From the NCBI RefSeq assembly GCF_026544205.1, contig NZ_JALNUI010000002.1:1-64000 (forward strand): a stretch of 64,000 nt of DNA. The letters are read 5' to 3'. The notes beneath the pieces are model-generated. The model was given only the letters and a program-made list of their open reading frames with translations. It did no database searches and was not told where the DNA came from. Shown here piece after piece: positions 62,759-64,000 of this stretch. Both the position numbers and the translations under genes were made by a program. How positions within the stretch are numbered: position 1 is the first letter of the stretch; each line of letters opens with the position of its first letter. This stretch comes from Curtobacterium sp. GC_Cur_3. GTDB lineage: Bacteria; Actinomycetota; Actinomycetes; Actinomycetales; Microbacteriaceae.

Positions 62759-63786
62759 CAGCTCATCCCGCCCTTATCGCTGCCGGGGTGCCAGCGGAGG
62801 TCGTGGGCGAGGTCGAATCGGAAGTGCAGCAGCTGCCGCAGCCCGTTGACCGCGTCCGTGTTCGCGGCAACCCAGCTGTCTTCGTAGAGGAGGTGCGCGG
62901 TGATGAAGTCATCCGTGCAGCACCCGTCAGCACCGGTGAGGATTGTGGTGTCCTGCGGGATGACGACCGACACTGTCGCCTCGTTCACGGTGGCGGGCTC
63001 GTAGCCGAGCGCGGTCATGTCGGGGTGCTGGGCGAAGAACGCCGTCAGTCGGTTCGGTGGGACGATGACGCCGGACTGCTGTGCCGCCCACCGGTCCGAC
63101 ATCACCCCGCCGAGGCTGATGAGCTGATCGGCCTGCGCGTCGATAGTGGTGTCGCGGCGCCAGCAGGTGCGGATTCCGCCGTAACCCGGATACGCCGCCA
63201 AGGCCCAGTCGCACAGGGCGGCCTGGTCGGCTGCTTCCCATCCAATCGGCGTGTGAAACACGTGCGTCCCGAGAGGGGGCATCGCGGCGCGCACCTCGTC
63301 GAGTGAGATGCCGATGCGGTCCGCGATAGCGCGTGTGCCGCCGCCGTGCAAAGCGACGGTGCGGGCGATCGCGAACACGGTCCGCCACCCTGGTGTCGCG
63401 TCACGCTCCATCGACGACCCGTACACCTGCCGCCCGCCTGCCCAAACGCGTTGCCGTTTCCCGTTCACGACCACCAAGTCCGGGTAGCGGCGGGCGAGCG
63501 AAAGCACGCCGCCTTCCGACCCACCGGGGATGACGATGAGGTCCTCGGTCCGTTCAGCGGGTGGGCCGTCGTCGTTGATCGTCGCGGTCGGGTTCGGGGT
63601 GGACAGGAATCCGGACCGGCCGTCATCAAACCGGAGCCGATCGAACGCCTCCACACGAGCGGGCATCCCCGCTGCCGCCAATGCCACCAGCGTCTGCGTG
63701 ATGTCGATTGTCCATCCGAGCCCGAACGGCAACGACAGGATCGTCTGCTGGTGTCGGATGTCCTGCACCCACTGCCGGTCACCCAT
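62758..63786 (-). CDS. Large cassette protein A2, unassigned
   Basis: A 342-aa paralogue of A1. Shared features: LPFGLGWTIDITQTLVAL, WRTVFAIARTVALHG, a probable helix-turn-helix (TRAIADRIGISLDEVRAAMP), HTPIGWEAADQ, AYPGYGGIRTCW, and VSVVIPQDTTILTGADGCCTDDFITAHLL. The ATG at 63786 overlaps the previous gene by 8 nt. The two copies are clearly diverged, so duplication is old or the pair was inherited as such. Cytosolic; no enzyme motif recognised. Confidence 0.75.
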   Translation of the reverse strand: MGDRQWVQDIRHQQTILSLPFGLGWTIDITQTLVALAAAGMPARVEAFDRLRFDDGRSGFLSTPNPTATINDDGPPAERTEDLIVIPGGSEGGVLSLARRYPDLVVVNGKRQRVWAGGRQVYGSSMERDATPGWRTVFAIARTVALHGGGTRAIADRIGISLDEVRAAMPPLGTHVFHTPIGWEAADQAALCDWALAAYPGYGGIRTCWRRDTTIDAQADQLISLGGVMSDRWAAQQSGVIVPPNRLTAFFAQHPDMTALGYEPATVNEATVSVVIPQDTTILTGADGCCTDDFITAHLLYEDSWVAANTDAVNGLRQLLHFRFDLAHDLRWHPGSDKGGMS

Positions 63787-64000
63787 CAGCGCCGCCCCCG
63801 CCCGGCTTTGCCGGCCGGGACGCCTTGCGGCCAGCGAGCCTCGCGTCGTCTTCGGAAAGTCGCTCGAGCCCGAGCCCGGACGCGTCGAGGATCGCGTTCT
63901 CGGACTCTTCGGTGGCGACGAATGACCCGATTTGCGCGTTGACCGCGACAAGAGCCCCTATCCGACTCCGCGCATCCAATACCACCGCAGCGACTTCGTC
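63779..64000 (-). CDS. C-terminal part of an unknown protein (runs off the window)
   Basis: The frame is open to the window edge (73 codons visible, DEVAAVVLDARSRIG at the edge) and ends GGGGADG, with its stop 8 nt inside A2. A TTG at 63985 could be an internal start, but the frame continues beyond it. The visible part is helical and then Lys/Pro/Gly-rich, like the tail of a structural or membrane-associated protein. It is the most upstream visible gene of the cassette operon. Confidence 0.5.
   Translation of the reverse strand, partial: DEVAAVVLDARSRIGALVAVNAQIGSFVATEESENAILDASGLGLERLSEDDARLAGRKASRPAKPGGGGADG

Larger units (their letters stand above)
45631..64000. mobile_element. Accessory region/genomic island beginning at tRNA-Ser
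   Basis: From the 3' end of tRNA-Ser to the window edge, housekeeping genes disappear and are replaced by recombinase-like, restriction, abortive-infection, toxin-like and unassigned genes with AT-richer stretches (for example 58260–58780). No second copy of the tRNA 3' end is visible in the window, so the right boundary and the element type are unknown. The imperfect repeat TTACGGAACT/TTACGAAACT (45641 and 45663) lies just inside. Confidence 0.55.

Noticed and set aside
45631..64000. CRISPR array, rRNA genes or a replication origin in the accessory region
   Set aside because: No regularly spaced direct repeats, rRNA-like sequence or DnaA-box cluster was seen.

Overview
The window is high-GC chromosomal DNA from an actinobacterium, most probably Microbacteriaceae (Curtobacterium, Clavibacter or a relative). 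The signs are the linked order hpt–ftsH–folP–folB–folK–DUF3180, an HrdB/SigB-type sigma factor, ClpC, M23 and NlpC/P60 wall hydrolases with actinobacterial coiled-coil N-termini, GTG starts, chains of GTGA/ATGA overlaps, and many genes that begin 6–8 nt after a TANNNT -10 box with no Shine-Dalgarno (leaderless transcripts). The placement is inferred from reading; no search was run.

Layout. 0–17 kb is metabolic and regulatory: an AlkA-type glycosylase, a MarR regulator, a PutA homologue whose key catalytic residues appear replaced, an SDR, a phosphatidylserine/tryptophan-decarboxylase-family enzyme, a nitroreductase, and an Lrp regulator divergent from a DDAH-like hydrolase plus ornithine aminotransferase. 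The DDAH leader has an unusual pseudoknot-like fold. An AbiF-like HEPN gene sits behind a structured leader, followed by an aldo/keto reductase. 17.1–17.5 kb is a Glu-Asp-Phe tRNA operon. 17.7–45.4 kb is core genome: wall hydrolases, ppa, tilS, hpt, ftsH, the folate operon, PH-domain membrane proteins, lysS, a sigma factor, nadK, clpC with a ClpN-only companion, argA, a cold-shock protein, radA and a GDSL hydrolase.

45.54 kb to the right edge is accessory. It begins at tRNA-Ser(CGA), a typical integration target, and base and codon use become less GC-biased. It carries a degenerate ImmA/IrrE-like gene coupled to a PIN toxin-like gene, a tyrosine-recombinase-like gene translationally coupled to a 672-aa DDE-transposase-like protein, an inverted frameshifted paralogue of that recombinase, small regulators, a papain/transglutaminase-like protein beside a HicB-like protein, a XamI-like restriction-modification pair, an AIPR abortive-infection protein, and a minus-strand operon of paralogous large (342 aa, twice) and small (81–191 aa, three times) proteins that I cannot assign.

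The best candidates for something undescribed are the repeated large/small cassette operon (60.3–64 kb), the coupled recombinase-like plus DDE element (47.6–51.7 kb), the leader RNA ahead of the DDAH-like gene (11.72–11.85 kb) and the apparently non-catalytic PutA.
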